From contig CAZXIJ010000004.1 in the NCBI GenBank assembly GCA_964640725.1, forward strand, positions 152,579 through 216,578: DNA of 64,000 nucleotides, written 5' to 3'. The first letter of the stretch is position 1. Every line of letters starts with the position of its first letter. The translations under genes and the position numbers were made by a program. The stretch is from CALHVX01 sp964640725. Its GTDB lineage: Bacteria > Pseudomonadota > Gammaproteobacteria > Pseudomonadales > Azotimanducaceae. Below the pieces are notes generated by a model that saw only the letters and a list, made by a program, of their open reading frames with translations, did not search any database and was not told the origin of the DNA. Positions 1-8,809 of this stretch are shown here, piece after piece.

Positions 1-614
1 AGCAGATGCCGACAGCGCTCCGACGCGTCGGTCTCGGGCAGCACGCGGGACAGGCAATCAGCAGGCAGCCAGGGCGGTACATCGCCGCAATGGCCCGCAC
101 TGTTCGGATCGTCCAGAGCGAGCCAATCGAGATAGCCGGCAGCCCCGTCAAGCAGCACCGTGTGGCCATCGCCAGCTGCGGACTGCGCAATCGCCGGCGC
201 CGCTGCCGTCCCCGCAGCAAACCAGGCTGCGTAGTAGAGCTCGCCCCGGCTGTGACGCCAGCTGACCACCGGGCGTTCCGGTTGCGGCGTGCTGAGCGCC
301 TGCAGCCGGAGCGCATCGAGCCGGGCGACCGTACAGCCTGCGGCGAGCGCGAGCGCCTGGGTTGCAGCCACACCGATGCGTACCCCGGTAAAGGAACCAG
401 GCCCCACTACGCACCCGAGCAGCTCGCATTCCGTCGGGATGAGGTCGGCGGCGGCACAGACGGCCTGCACCATGGGCAGCAACCGCTCCTTGTGCGACCG
501 CTCCGCTTCCAGGTCCAGCCAGTAGATGTGCGTCTGCGCCGCCAACAGCACCGTGCACCGGCTCGTGGAGGTATCGAGCACGAGCGTCGGTGCAGGCGTC
601 AGGACACAGGACAT
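1..614 (-). CDS. tsaB: tRNA threonylcarbamoyladenosine biosynthesis protein TsaB (3' end cut by window edge)
   Basis: TsaB is the inactive-kinase partner of TsaD in making N6-threonylcarbamoyladenosine at position 37 of ANN-decoding tRNAs. I read 204 codons from an ATG at 612-614 on the minus strand with no stop before the window edge, so the C-terminus is missing (E. coli TsaB has about 231 residues). The N-terminus has the ASKHA-fold start LVLDTSTSRCTVLL, and around residue 70 comes the family signature GPGSFTGVRIGVA followed by TQALAL. The gene diverges from moeA with a 68-bp intergenic region. The family signature is clear; only the end of the protein is unseen. Confidence 0.9.
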   Translation of the reverse strand, partial: MSCVLTPAPTLVLDTSTSRCTVLLAAQTHIYWLDLEAERSHKERLLPMVQAVCAAADLIPTECELLGCVVGPGSFTGVRIGVAATQALALAAGCTVARLDALRLQALSTPQPERPVVSWRHSRGELYYAAWFAAGTAAAPAIAQSAAGDGHTVLLDGAAGYLDWLALDDPNSAGHCGDVPPWLPADCLSRVLPETDASERCRHL

Positions 615-682
615 CGTCCGGGGGCCATCAGGAAAAGGCGGTGACGGTATGATGCGAGCCCACTGCTTCAAGGAGTTCCGCA

Positions 683-1891
683 TTGAGTATACCGCGCCAG
701 TCTCCCGAGCAAGCCGCCGAGCAAATCTATCGGTCGCTGCTGCGGGAGCCGCCCCGCGAAACGCTCGCAGTCGCCAACGCCTGTGGCCGCACGCTGGTGC
801 AGGACCTGACTGCCCCGATCAGCCTGCCGCCCTTTGACGCGTCCGCCATGGACGGCTACGCGTTTCACCACGCCCGCGCCACTGGCCATGGTTCCTTGAA
901 GCAGGTGGGCACCGCGCTTGCCGGGCATCCCTATACCGGTCCTGTCGGCCCGGGGGAATGCGTTCGCATCACGACCGGCGCGGCATTGCCTGCGGGTACG
1001 GACACCGTTGTGATACAGGAAAACGTCAGCACCGGGCCCGAGCAGATCACCGTGTCGTTCATGCCGCAGGCGGGCGACAACGTGCGTCCTGCGGGCAACG
1101 ACGTCACAGCCGGACAGCTGCTGTTTCGCAGCGGGCATACGCTGAACGCATTTCACTGCGGCGCGCTCGCTGCGAGCGGCATCGCCCAGGTCGAGGTCGC
1201 AGCTCGGCCCCGGGTCGCCGTGTTTTCCACCGGCGACGAACTGGTGCCCGCCGGCGCCGAGCTCGGCCCGGGGCAAATCTACGACTCCAATCGGCTACTG
1301 GTATCGGCACTGATTGATCCGAGACGGGTTGAGCTGGTCGACGGCGGGCTGTTGCCCGACGATCCAAAGGTCCTGAGCAGCTCGCTCGGGGCGCAGAACG
1401 CTGATCTGCTCGTCACCAGCGGCGGGGTGTCGGTCGGCGACGCCGATTTCCTGACTGACATGCTGAGGGCCGAAGGCACGCTGGCGTTCTGGCGCCTGAA
1501 TCTGAAACCCGGCAAGCCCCTGGCATTCGGCCGCTTTCGGGAAACGCCCTTCCTGGGGCTGCCAGGCAATCCGGTTTCGACCGCGATCACTGCGCTGCTC
1601 TTTCTGCCGCCGGCGATCGCCGCGCTGACCGGCGCACCGCAGCCAAAGCTTCGCTTTCTGCCTGCAACGCTAGCCGCGCCTATTCATCGCCGCAGCGGGC
1701 GGGAGGAATATCAGCGAGGCACCGCCGAAAACCGTGACGGCTCGCTGGTCGTGCACAGCACCGGCGACCAAAGTTCGAACCGCCTGAGCAGTTTCGGTGA
1801 GGCTAATTGCTTAATCAGGCTAAGAGCCGATCAAGACGACCTGGCGGTCGGCGCGCCCGTCGACATCCTCGCCCTGTACGGCCTGCTTTAG
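683..1891 (+). CDS. moeA: Molybdopterin molybdotransferase MoeA
   Basis: MoeA inserts molybdenum into adenylylated molybdopterin in the last step of molybdenum cofactor synthesis. The 402-residue product matches the family length (E. coli 411). Visible signatures in order are SAMDGYA near residue 55, GAALPAGTDTVV near 105, FSTGDELV near 180, TSGGVSVGDADF near 245, KPGKPLAFG and GLPGNPVS near 290. The start is TTG at 683, chosen because AGGAG at 671-675 sits 7 bases upstream and the N-terminus then fits the family. No other molybdenum cofactor gene is nearby. It ends at a strong terminator shared with the convergent histone-like gene. Confidence 0.95.
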   Translation: MSIPRQSPEQAAEQIYRSLLREPPRETLAVANACGRTLVQDLTAPISLPPFDASAMDGYAFHHARATGHGSLKQVGTALAGHPYTGPVGPGECVRITTGAALPAGTDTVVIQENVSTGPEQITVSFMPQAGDNVRPAGNDVTAGQLLFRSGHTLNAFHCGALAASGIAQVEVAARPRVAVFSTGDELVPAGAELGPGQIYDSNRLLVSALIDPRRVELVDGGLLPDDPKVLSSSLGAQNADLLVTSGGVSVGDADFLTDMLRAEGTLAFWRLNLKPGKPLAFGRFRETPFLGLPGNPVSTAITALLFLPPAIAALTGAPQPKLRFLPATLAAPIHRRSGREEYQRGTAENRDGSLVVHSTGDQSSNRLSSFGEANCLIRLRADQDDLAVGAPVDILALYGLL

Positions 1892-1901
1892 CCAGGCACA
1901 A

Positions 1902-1927
1902 AAAAAGCGCTCCGGAGAGCGCTTTTT
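1902..1927. terminator. Bidirectional intrinsic terminator between moeA and the histone-like gene
   Basis: A perfect 11-bp inverted repeat (AAAAAGCGCTC, loop CGGA, GAGCGCTTTTT) starts 10 bases after the moeA stop. The left arm begins with an A-run and the right arm ends with a T-run, so it can terminate moeA on the plus strand and the histone-like gene on the minus strand. Confidence 0.9.
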
Positions 1928-2002
1928 CCAGAGCAGGCCCGAAGGCCCGGCTCTTTGATGGCTGGCTCGACGCACCGCGCCGAACCAGCACCTGCCAGGA
2001 GC

Positions 2003-2631
2003 CTACCGACGCTTGCGCGTGGTCTTCCGCTTGGCAGTCTTCTTCTTCACCTTACGCTTGGTGGCCTTTTTCTTGGCGACTTTGCGCTTGGCTGTCTTCC
2101 GCTTGGCGGTTTTCTTCTTCGCCTTACGCTTGGTGGCCTTCTTCTTGGCTACTTTGCGCTTGGCAGTCTTCTTCTTAGCGGTCTTCTTCTTCGCTTTGCG
2201 CTTGGTGGCCTTTTTCTTGGNNNNNNNNNNNNNNNNNNNNNNNNNNNNNNNNNNNNNNNNNNNNNNNNNNNNNNNNNNNNNNNNNNNNNNNNNNNNNNNN
2301 NNNNNNNNNNNNNNNNNNNNGTCTTCTTCTTAGCGGTCTTCTTCTTCGCTTTGCGCTTGGTGGCCTTTTTCTTGGCTACCTTGCGCTTCGCCACCTTCTT
2401 CTTGGTCGCTTTGCGCTTGGTTGCCTTCTTCTTGGCAGTTTTGCGCTTGGCAACCTTCTTCTTGGCGGTCTTGCGTTTCGCTACCTTCCGCTTTGCAGCT
2501 TTCTTGGCAGTCTTGCGCTTTGCGACTTTACGCTTCGTAACCTTCTTCTTGGCAACTTTGCGCTTAGTAACGGCTTTGCGTTTGCTCGCCGTTTTCTTCC
2601 GCTTGGCCGCAGCCTTCTTTTTTGTCGGCAT
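2003..2631 (-). CDS. Lysine/alanine-rich histone H1-like repeat protein (interrupted by assembly gap)
   Basis: A very basic DNA-binding protein made almost only of Lys, Arg, Ala, Thr and Val, arranged in short repeats such as KRKVAKK and KRKTAKK, with no acidic residue in the sequence seen. It resembles bacterial histone H1-like proteins (HctB/AlgP type) thought to coat or compact DNA. The ATG at 2629-2631 has AAGGAG 6 bases upstream (2638-2643). The end is TAG at 2003-2005 after TTRKRR, in a frame not continuous with the start across the 100 N placeholder. Both gap edges carry the same 55 bases; merging them gives one open frame of 158 codons including stop (157 residues). Product class is secure; length depends on that merge. 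Confidence 0.85.
2221..2320. other. Assembly gap (100 N) in the histone-like gene, probably a collapsed 55-bp overlap
   Basis: The 55 bases before the gap (2166-2220) are identical to the 55 bases after it (2321-2375). This is the signature of two de Bruijn contigs ending in a shared k-mer of 55. The placeholder length is therefore not real sequence. Confidence 0.9.
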
Positions 2632-3048
2632 GCAGGTCTCCTTAGTAGTCCTACTGTTAGCGATGTCGATCTGCCGTCGCTACCGGCTACCCGGGTCCTC
2701 GCCATCGAAACGAGCACCACCGCCAATTCACCCTTACCAGACTGTCTCTCGCGCCATCTCTGACTGAGCACCCAACGATCCCGTCGGTATCGCTGCTGTC
2801 CGATAAGAAGTCGCGTCAGTGAAGTACGCCGCTACAGCGCTCTTCACCTCGGTCTCTATAGCTTCGTTCCAAGCGTTCCGCGGTGGCCTGTGACTGTCTT
2901 GTGACAGAGCAGTCGACGAGTCGTCGATCGCATTCACTTCACCGCGTTGCGCAGTCATCGTTCGCTATAGCTGCATTGACATGAGGTTTTAAGTATGCAA
3001 CTTGCAAATCGCGTCGAATAATAGTGAATAAATCAAGAAATAGCACTA
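2632..3048. other. 417-bp intergenic region upstream of the histone-like gene
   Basis: It lies between the stop of adk and the start of the histone-like gene, both on the minus strand, so it should hold the histone-like promoter and leader. The adk-proximal end (about 2980-3050) is visibly AT-rich. A palindrome with 7-bp arms (TCGACGA, one base, TCGTCGA) lies at 2913-2927. A 74-codon minus-strand frame at 2734-2958 has no convincing ribosome binding site and matches nothing I recognise. I could not pick a -35/-10 pair with confidence. Confidence 0.5.
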
Positions 3049-3705
3049 CTAGTTTCGCAGCTTTTCAAAGATGTTATGACGAACGTTGTCTACATCGTCC
3101 AAACCGTTAACGGATACATACTGCACAGATGCATCACTCGACGTGTTTGCCTGTTCAGAATAGAACGCAACCAGCGGGTGCGTTTGCTCGTGATACACCG
3201 CCAAACGCTCGCGAACGGTGGCCTCAGCGTCATCGTCACGCTGAATCAGCGCTTCACCTGTTTGGTCGTCAACGCCTTCCACCTTGGGTGGATTGAAGTC
3301 CACGTGGTAAGTACGCCCGGATGCTGGATGGACACGACGGCCACTCATACGACGAACGATTTCGTCGTCCGGCACCTTGATCTCAACCACGAAATCCAGC
3401 TCGATTCCCGCATCCAGCAGCGATTGGGCCTGAGGTATCGTGCGCGGGAAGCCGTCAAAGAGGAAACCGTTGCGGCAGTCGTCTTGCGCAATTCGCTCTT
3501 CGACGAGCGCGATGATGATTTCGTCCGAGACCAGGGCGCCGGAATCCATGACCGCCTTCACTTTCAGGCCCAACTCAGTCTCGTTGGCGACAGCCGCGCG
3601 CAGCATGTCACCGGTGGAAATCTGCGGAATCGAATGGGCCTCACACAGATAGCGCGCTTGAGTGCCCTTTCCGGCCCCGGGGGGGCCAAGCAGAATGATT
3701 CGCAT
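3049..3705 (-). CDS. adk: Adenylate kinase
   Basis: Adk interconverts ATP plus AMP with two ADP in the cytoplasm and sets adenylate energy charge. The 218 residues match the long bacterial form (E. coli 214). Seen are the P-loop GPPGAGKG at 7-14, STGDMLR of the AMP site, FLFDGFPRT, the LID start GRRVHPASGRTYH and the RDDD segment that follows the LID. The LID has no four-cysteine zinc site, which is normal for gammaproteobacteria. AGGAG lies 5 bases before the ATG (3711-3715). It is followed 116 bp upstream by relA on the same strand. Confidence 0.97.
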   Translation of the reverse strand: MRIILLGPPGAGKGTQARYLCEAHSIPQISTGDMLRAAVANETELGLKVKAVMDSGALVSDEIIIALVEERIAQDDCRNGFLFDGFPRTIPQAQSLLDAGIELDFVVEIKVPDDEIVRRMSGRRVHPASGRTYHVDFNPPKVEGVDDQTGEALIQRDDDAEATVRERLAVYHEQTHPLVAFYSEQANTSSDASVQYVSVNGLDDVDNVRHNIFEKLRN

Positions 3706-3821
3706 GTGATCTCCTGGTACTTAAGTCTGATTCAAGCCTGCTGCGTCGAACAGGCAGTCACGGGGTTTGCACAGGCCCGCGGCCTGCAGTTTAGGAAAAA
3801 TCGGGGCGCGCTGCTGCAACG

Positions 3822-5819
3822 TCAGTTTTGCGGTGATCGAGCCGCCGCATCGGCGTCGACCCATTGCGCGCTCTGCACCCCCGGCACCTGTCGCAGCAAC
3901 AGCAAAACCCGCAGCGTTTCCGGCAGTGTTTCAGTTTCGATCGCCAGGCGCATATGGGCTTTGCCAAGCCTCGGATCACCGTCAGCGACCGTTGAGAGCA
4001 GGGAAATCTGCTGCTCGCTCAGCAACAGTGCAACGTCGCGCAGCAAGCCGTCGCGGTTCTCGCCGGTGAGGGTCAGGGTCACTCGTGACGGGCCTGCGCT
4101 GGCTTCCAGGACCGCTGGCTGCTGCCCGGGGACGCCTGCCGGTGCCGCGGCGCTCACCAGATCAAACAGCGACAGCTCACCGCCCGCGACCGCGGCAACC
4201 AGGGCCTCACGGTCGCCGTCGGCGGTCAGGCCGATCATGTGCTGCCAGTCTGCCTCGGAAGGAGCAGCCCAGCCCAGCTGGGCCCAGGCGGACTCGCACA
4301 GCTCGCGCAGGGCCTTTTCCCGCACGCGCTGCGGCGCACCGCGCCAGTATTCCAGCACCTTTTCCTGAGCCCTGGCGGTCCGCGCAAAGCCAAGGCTGCG
4401 ATCCAGCCACAGCAGCTGCGGCTGCGGTTTGTCGGCGGTGGTGATCTCCACCCGTTCGCCGCTGCGCAGCGGGCGCAGCAGCGAAACTGCGACCCCGTCA
4501 ACCAGAGCACCGATACAGCTATGCCCAACTTCCGTGTGCACTCGGTAGGCCAGGTCCAATGCCGTCGCCCCCTGGTTCAGGTCGATCACGTGCCCGGCAG
4601 GCGTGAAAACGAACACCCGGTCATCTTCGTTGTAGGGCTCGAGCAGGTCCGGCAGACTTTCGGTCCAGGTGTCCTCGTCCGGCCACTCCAGGGTCTGGCG
4701 CAGCCAGTCCAGCTTGTCGGTGTATCGGCGATCCCCTTCGCTGTCCTTATAGGCCCAGTGCGCGCAGACGCCGAGCTCCGCCTCTTCGTGCATCTCGCGC
4801 GTACGCAGCTGCACCTCCAGCGTCAGGCCTGAGTCCGTATGCACGGCGGTATGGATCGACCGGTAGCCGTTGTCCTTCGGGACCGCGATGTAGTCGTCGA
4901 ATTCCCTGGGCACATGCTGCCAGCGTGTGTGAATGATGCCCAGCGCGGCATAGCAGCTTGCGATATCGGGCAGCAGAACCCGCACCGCCCGCACGTCGTA
5001 GACCTCGGCAAAGGTCAGCCCCTTGGCCTGCATCTTCCGCCAGATGCTGTAGATGTGCTTCGCGCGCCCGCTCACCTGGGCGTCGAGGCCCGCCTCTGCC
5101 AACAGCCTTGCCAGGTCTTCGGCAACTGCCGTGACCCGAGCCTCGCGCTCGGCCCGACGACCGTCAAGCTGCGCGGCGATGCTGCGATAGGCGTCCGGAT
5201 CCAGATAGCGGAGCGCCAGGTCTTCGAGCTCCCACTTGAGATGCCAGACCCCCAGGCGCCCCGCCAGCGGGGCGAAGATACGTTGACACTCTTCGGCAAT
5301 GCGGATCTGTCGCTGCCGGGCGCTGTTCTTGGCCGCGCGCAGCACCACGACCCGCTCTCCGAGCTTCAACAGCCCGACGCGCACGTCATCGATCAGCGCG
5401 GTCACCATAGCCCGGATATTGGCAATCTGATCGCCCGCTTCCGTGGTTTGCAGCTTCGTGTTGCTCAGTCGCAGGAGGCGCACGGAAGCCATGCGCAGCA
5501 CGCCCTCGAGCAGCCCGCGCGCTTCCCGCCCCAAAAAGCCGTCAAAGGCAGCGAGCTCGATTTGCCCAGTGCGGACCGCGCGGTAGCACAGCGCCGCTGC
5601 CAGCGCGTGCTCGTCAAGATTCAGCTCAAGCATCAGGTCTGCCATATGCATGCCTTGCTCAAGCTCCTGGGCCGCACAGTGCTCGGCCAGGGTCGCGCCG
5701 CAGGCGCGCAGCATCGTGTCGTTCAGGTCCGGGCGACGTCGGACGACGCTGTCGGTCCAGCCGTCAACGTCAGGCCGGCCATCACCGGTGCGCGGCAGGT
5801 CCTGCCGCAGGCTGACCAT
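3822..5819 (-). CDS. relA: RelA-type (p)ppGpp synthetase lacking the zinc-finger region
   Basis: This enzyme makes (p)ppGpp from ATP and GTP/GDP on starved ribosomes. Domains in the 665 residues: an N-terminal pseudo-hydrolase domain (about 1-180) with no His-Asp pair, as in synthetase-only RelA; the synthetase domain (about 210-380) with HIYSIWRKMQ, FDDYIAVPKDNGYRSIHT, LEVQLRT and ELGVCAHW; a TGS domain (about 410-470) beginning DDRVFVFTPAGHVIDL; a helical part; and a C-terminal ACT domain (about 575-650). The Cys-Cys zinc-finger segment that E. coli RelA has before its ACT domain is not present, which accounts for most of the 79-residue shortfall (E. coli 744). The ATG overlaps the rlmD stop by one base. 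Confidence 0.93.
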   Translation of the reverse strand: MVSLRQDLPRTGDGRPDVDGWTDSVVRRRPDLNDTMLRACGATLAEHCAAQELEQGMHMADLMLELNLDEHALAAALCYRAVRTGQIELAAFDGFLGREARGLLEGVLRMASVRLLRLSNTKLQTTEAGDQIANIRAMVTALIDDVRVGLLKLGERVVVLRAAKNSARQRQIRIAEECQRIFAPLAGRLGVWHLKWELEDLALRYLDPDAYRSIAAQLDGRRAEREARVTAVAEDLARLLAEAGLDAQVSGRAKHIYSIWRKMQAKGLTFAEVYDVRAVRVLLPDIASCYAALGIIHTRWQHVPREFDDYIAVPKDNGYRSIHTAVHTDSGLTLEVQLRTREMHEEAELGVCAHWAYKDSEGDRRYTDKLDWLRQTLEWPDEDTWTESLPDLLEPYNEDDRVFVFTPAGHVIDLNQGATALDLAYRVHTEVGHSCIGALVDGVAVSLLRPLRSGERVEITTADKPQPQLLWLDRSLGFARTARAQEKVLEYWRGAPQRVREKALRELCESAWAQLGWAAPSEADWQHMIGLTADGDREALVAAVAGGELSLFDLVSAAAPAGVPGQQPAVLEASAGPSRVTLTLTGENRDGLLRDVALLLSEQQISLLSTVADGDPRLGKAHMRLAIETETLPETLRVLLLLRQVPGVQSAQWVDADAAARSPQN

Positions 5820-7177
5820 TAGCGGGTAAAGACGCCGAGCGTCTCTACATGGCTGGTTTGCGGAAACATGTCGTAGATGCCGGCCCGAGCCAGGCGGTAG
5901 CCCGCACCGGTGAGCACGGCCGCGTCGCTGGCGAAGGTCTTGGGGTTGCAGGAGACATAGACCACGGTCCGAAGCTCCGGGCTGAGCCAGCGCGCAAGGT
6001 TCGGGCCCGCGCCGCTGCGAGGCGGATCAAGCAGCATCAAGTCCGGCGGGCCGAAGCGCCCTGCCGCAAGATCGCTGTGGTCGGAATCATACAGATTCGC
6101 GACGGCGAACTCACACCGTTCCCCCAGGCCATTGCGCTCGGCGTTGTCTCTGGCGCGATCAATCGCGGTGGCGGACAGCTCAGCACCGAAGACACTCAGA
6201 CCCATCCGCGCCAGCGGCAAGGCAAAGTTGCCAATGCCGCAAAACAGATCTGCAGCGCGGCGAGCGCCGCTGCCGTGGACGAGCGCGCGGACGTCAGCGA
6301 TCAGCCGGGCATTGATCCAGGGATTCACCTGAGTGAACTCCTGTGCGGCAAAGCGCAGCGACAGGCCGCTGTCCGGAATAGCGTAGGACAGCAACGGCGG
6401 CGCCTGCCCATCCAGGGTAGTCACGGTCTCCGGCCCGCCTGGCTGCAGCAACAGTTGCAGGCCCGGCCGAGCGGTCTCATAGGCCTGCAGCTGTGCCCGA
6501 TCATCGTCCGTCAATGCTGCCAGGTGCCGCAGCACCATCTGCGCGCCATTGTCGCCGGCGGCCAGCTCCAGCTGGGGAATCTGGTCCGGGCAGCTCAGAG
6601 ACTCGATCAGGGCCGCCAGGGCGGGCAAGGATGCCCCGAACTCCGGCACCAGCGTCTGACAGGCCGACAAACGAGCGACCCGAGCACTGAAGCTTTCCCG
6701 AAACCCCACGGCCACGCCGCTTGCAAGCTGTTTGACCCCGAGCCGGGCTTTACGCCGGTAGCCGAGCTGTGGGCCCGAGACAGGCGGGACCATGACCTCC
6801 GGGACCACTGATTCCGCGCGCAGCGCATCGCGCAGCGATGCTTCCTTGAAGGACAGCTGCGCCGGGTGGGTCATGTGCTGGAGCACGCAACCGCCGCAAC
6901 GGGGAAAATGCACGCAAGGCGGGCGGCGCCGATCGTCGTTCGGCCGAGTCACGTCCTGCGCCTCAGCCAGCAGCCGGCCACGGCGCTTGCGAAGGATACG
7001 CGCCGTGACAGCCTCGCCCGGCAAGGCGCCTTTGATGCTCACGCTTCGAGTGCCGTGAATGGCCGTCCCGTGGCCGTCCGCGTCGATACCTTCGACTTCC
7101 AGCAACACGTCGGTCGGTGCCTTGCGCTGGGGCGTTGGCGGCCGCTCCGGCGACGCGCCCTGCTGTTCTTCACTCAT
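5819..7177 (-). CDS. rlmD: 23S rRNA (uracil(1939)-C(5))-methyltransferase RlmD
   Basis: RlmD methylates U1939 of 23S rRNA using S-adenosylmethionine and carries an iron-sulfur cluster. The 452 residues begin with a short acidic leader and a TRAM RNA-binding domain (about 25-80). Cluster cysteines are visible as C88, C94, C97 (CVHFPRCGGC) and C173. The methyltransferase part has DLFCGIGNFALPLA, LLDPPRSGA and the catalytic cysteine C410 in YVSCNPKTFASD. The start at 7177 was chosen over an upstream ATG because it makes a 4-base ATGA overlap with recO and avoids an unconserved 22-residue extension inside recO. Confidence 0.94.
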   Translation of the reverse strand: MSEEQQGASPERPPTPQRKAPTDVLLEVEGIDADGHGTAIHGTRSVSIKGALPGEAVTARILRKRRGRLLAEAQDVTRPNDDRRRPPCVHFPRCGGCVLQHMTHPAQLSFKEASLRDALRAESVVPEVMVPPVSGPQLGYRRKARLGVKQLASGVAVGFRESFSARVARLSACQTLVPEFGASLPALAALIESLSCPDQIPQLELAAGDNGAQMVLRHLAALTDDDRAQLQAYETARPGLQLLLQPGGPETVTTLDGQAPPLLSYAIPDSGLSLRFAAQEFTQVNPWINARLIADVRALVHGSGARRAADLFCGIGNFALPLARMGLSVFGAELSATAIDRARDNAERNGLGERCEFAVANLYDSDHSDLAAGRFGPPDLMLLDPPRSGAGPNLARWLSPELRTVVYVSCNPKTFASDAAVLTGAGYRLARAGIYDMFPQTSHVETLGVFTR

Positions 7178-7908
7178 GGCTGTGTCCCCGTCAGCAGCTC
7201 CCGGCTCTTGAGCGGCCGATCGCCAATCAGCGGTGCCAGGCACCGCCCGTAGATTCTTCGTGCCGCTGCGGCAACCCCAGCATGCTCGTAGGCCTCGGCC
7301 TCGACCTGGGCGATCAGCGCCCCCCGGAGCAGCAAGCCCTGGCTGGTCTCAACGTAGCCTCGTCGCTCCAGCTGCTCGGCCTGCGGCACTGATGCCGGCG
7401 TGGCCGGCACGAAACCGCTATTGTCTTCCAGCCGGTAGCAGCCATGGGCCTCGACGGGCGCATCGCTGACTCGCACGCGGCGATAGTCAATCCCGTAACC
7501 GAGGGTCTGCAGCAGGCGGCGCTCCACGCTCCGCAGCACCGCTCGAACCTTGCCGCCGTCGGCATCGTCAAGCTCAGCGACGGCCCAGCAGGCCATCGCG
7601 AAAATTTCCGGGACCGGCTCACGCTCGCGCAGCGTCCGGACCAGCAGTTCGTTCAGGTACAGCCCGGCACTGGCGCCAAGCCCTGTCAGCCAGCGGACCT
7701 GCACGTCCTTTGGTGCTGCCAGAGTCACCAGGTCTTTGCCGTACCAGGTGGCCAGGAACGTTGAGAACACCTGCAAGCGAGGGCGACCGCCCTTCAGCAG
7801 CGCGGGCACCCGACCATGCCGCGCGGTCAGCAGGTCGACCAGCAGGCTGGTTTCCCGATAGGGGCGCGTGTGCAGCACGAGCGCCGGTTGGTCCTCAATC
7901 CTGGCCAT
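7174..7908 (-). CDS. recO: DNA repair protein RecO
   Basis: RecO anneals single strands and, with RecR, loads RecA on SSB-coated DNA in the RecFOR pathway. The 244 residues match E. coli RecO (242). The N-terminus has the OB-fold pattern PALVLHTRPYRETSLLVDLLT followed by HGRVPALLKGGRPR, and the central helical part has LYLNELLVRTL. It overlaps era by 14 bp upstream and rlmD by 4 bp downstream, which suggests translational coupling. The era-recO pairing is standard in gammaproteobacteria. Confidence 0.94.
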   Translation of the reverse strand: MARIEDQPALVLHTRPYRETSLLVDLLTARHGRVPALLKGGRPRLQVFSTFLATWYGKDLVTLAAPKDVQVRWLTGLGASAGLYLNELLVRTLREREPVPEIFAMACWAVAELDDADGGKVRAVLRSVERRLLQTLGYGIDYRRVRVSDAPVEAHGCYRLEDNSGFVPATPASVPQAEQLERRGYVETSQGLLLRGALIAQVEAEAYEHAGVAAAARRIYGRCLAPLIGDRPLKSRELLTGTQP

Positions 7909-8809
7909 AGCCGAACTGCTGCAGCGCCTTCAGATCGCTGGACCAGCCACTGCGCACCTTAACCCAGAGCCGCAGCATCACCGGACGTCCCACCAGGGCC
8001 TCGATCGCGATGCGGGCGTCTTTGCCGATGGACTTGAGCTTCTCGCCGCCGCGGCCGATGACGATCTGCTTCTGCCCCGCCTTCTCGACATAGATATTGG
8101 CTGCGATGTCGACGCCGCTGTCCGTGGTCTTGAAATGCTCGATGCCGACTTCCAGCGAGTACGGCAGTTCCTCGCCCAGGCGCCGGGTCAGCTTCTCTCG
8201 CACGATCTCGGCGACCAGAAAACGCTCGGACTGGTCGGTGACCTGGTCGTCGGGAAACAGATGGGGCCGCTCCGGCAGCGCGTCGACAATCACTTCCCGC
8301 AAGGCGTCGACCCCCTCGCCTGCCAGCGCGCCGATGGGCACGATCGCGAGGAAATCGCCCTTGCGACTGAGCCGGTCCATGGCCGGCAACAGCGCATCTT
8401 TGCGCGGCAGGCGGTCAATCTTGTTCAGCGCGACCAGCACCGGGCGCCCGGCACCGCGCAGGTGCTCGAGCACGCGCTGGTCGGCGTTGGTGAACTGGTC
8501 ACGCTCGAGCAGCCACAGCACCAGATCGACGTCGTTCAGAGCGCTGAGGGCACTGCGCACCATGTAGCGGTTCATGGCCCGGGACTGAGGATCGTGGATT
8601 CCGGGAGTATCGACAAAGATGATCTGGTCCCGGCCTCGGGTATCGACCCCGAGCAGGTTGTGTCGCGTCGTCTGCGGCTTACGCGAGGTGATGCTCAGCT
8701 TCATTCCGAGCAGCCGGTTGAGCAGCGTCGACTTGCCGACGTTCGGCCGGCCGACGAGCGCCACGTAGCCACATCGCGGTGCGTCCTTGTTACTGCCCTG
8801 GTCACTCAT
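7895..8809 (-). CDS. era: GTPase Era
   Basis: Era is an essential GTPase that binds the 3' end of 16S rRNA during 30S maturation. The product of 304 residues (E. coli 301) has G1 GRPNVGKS at 20-27, the G3 motif DTPG, G4 NKID, and a C-terminal KH domain with the GxxG-type loop IGRGGEKLKSIG. The start MSDQGSNKD was chosen because its ATG overlaps the rnc stop by 8 bp; a longer open frame upstream lies inside rnc and is not conserved. Confidence 0.96.
   Translation of the reverse strand: MSDQGSNKDAPRCGYVALVGRPNVGKSTLLNRLLGMKLSITSRKPQTTRHNLLGVDTRGRDQIIFVDTPGIHDPQSRAMNRYMVRSALSALNDVDLVLWLLERDQFTNADQRVLEHLRGAGRPVLVALNKIDRLPRKDALLPAMDRLSRKGDFLAIVPIGALAGEGVDALREVIVDALPERPHLFPDDQVTDQSERFLVAEIVREKLTRRLGEELPYSLEVGIEHFKTTDSGVDIAANIYVEKAGQKQIVIGRGGEKLKSIGKDARIAIEALVGRPVMLRLWVKVRSGWSSDLKALQQFGYGQD

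Noticed and set aside
2003..2631. Repetitive tract considered as a CRISPR or satellite repeat
   Set aside because: The repeats are codon-level Lys/Ala/Arg repeats of one open frame, without spacers.
2734..2958. 74-codon minus-strand frame upstream of the histone-like gene
   Set aside because: No ribosome binding site, no similarity recognised, contains a palindrome; more likely leader or promoter DNA.
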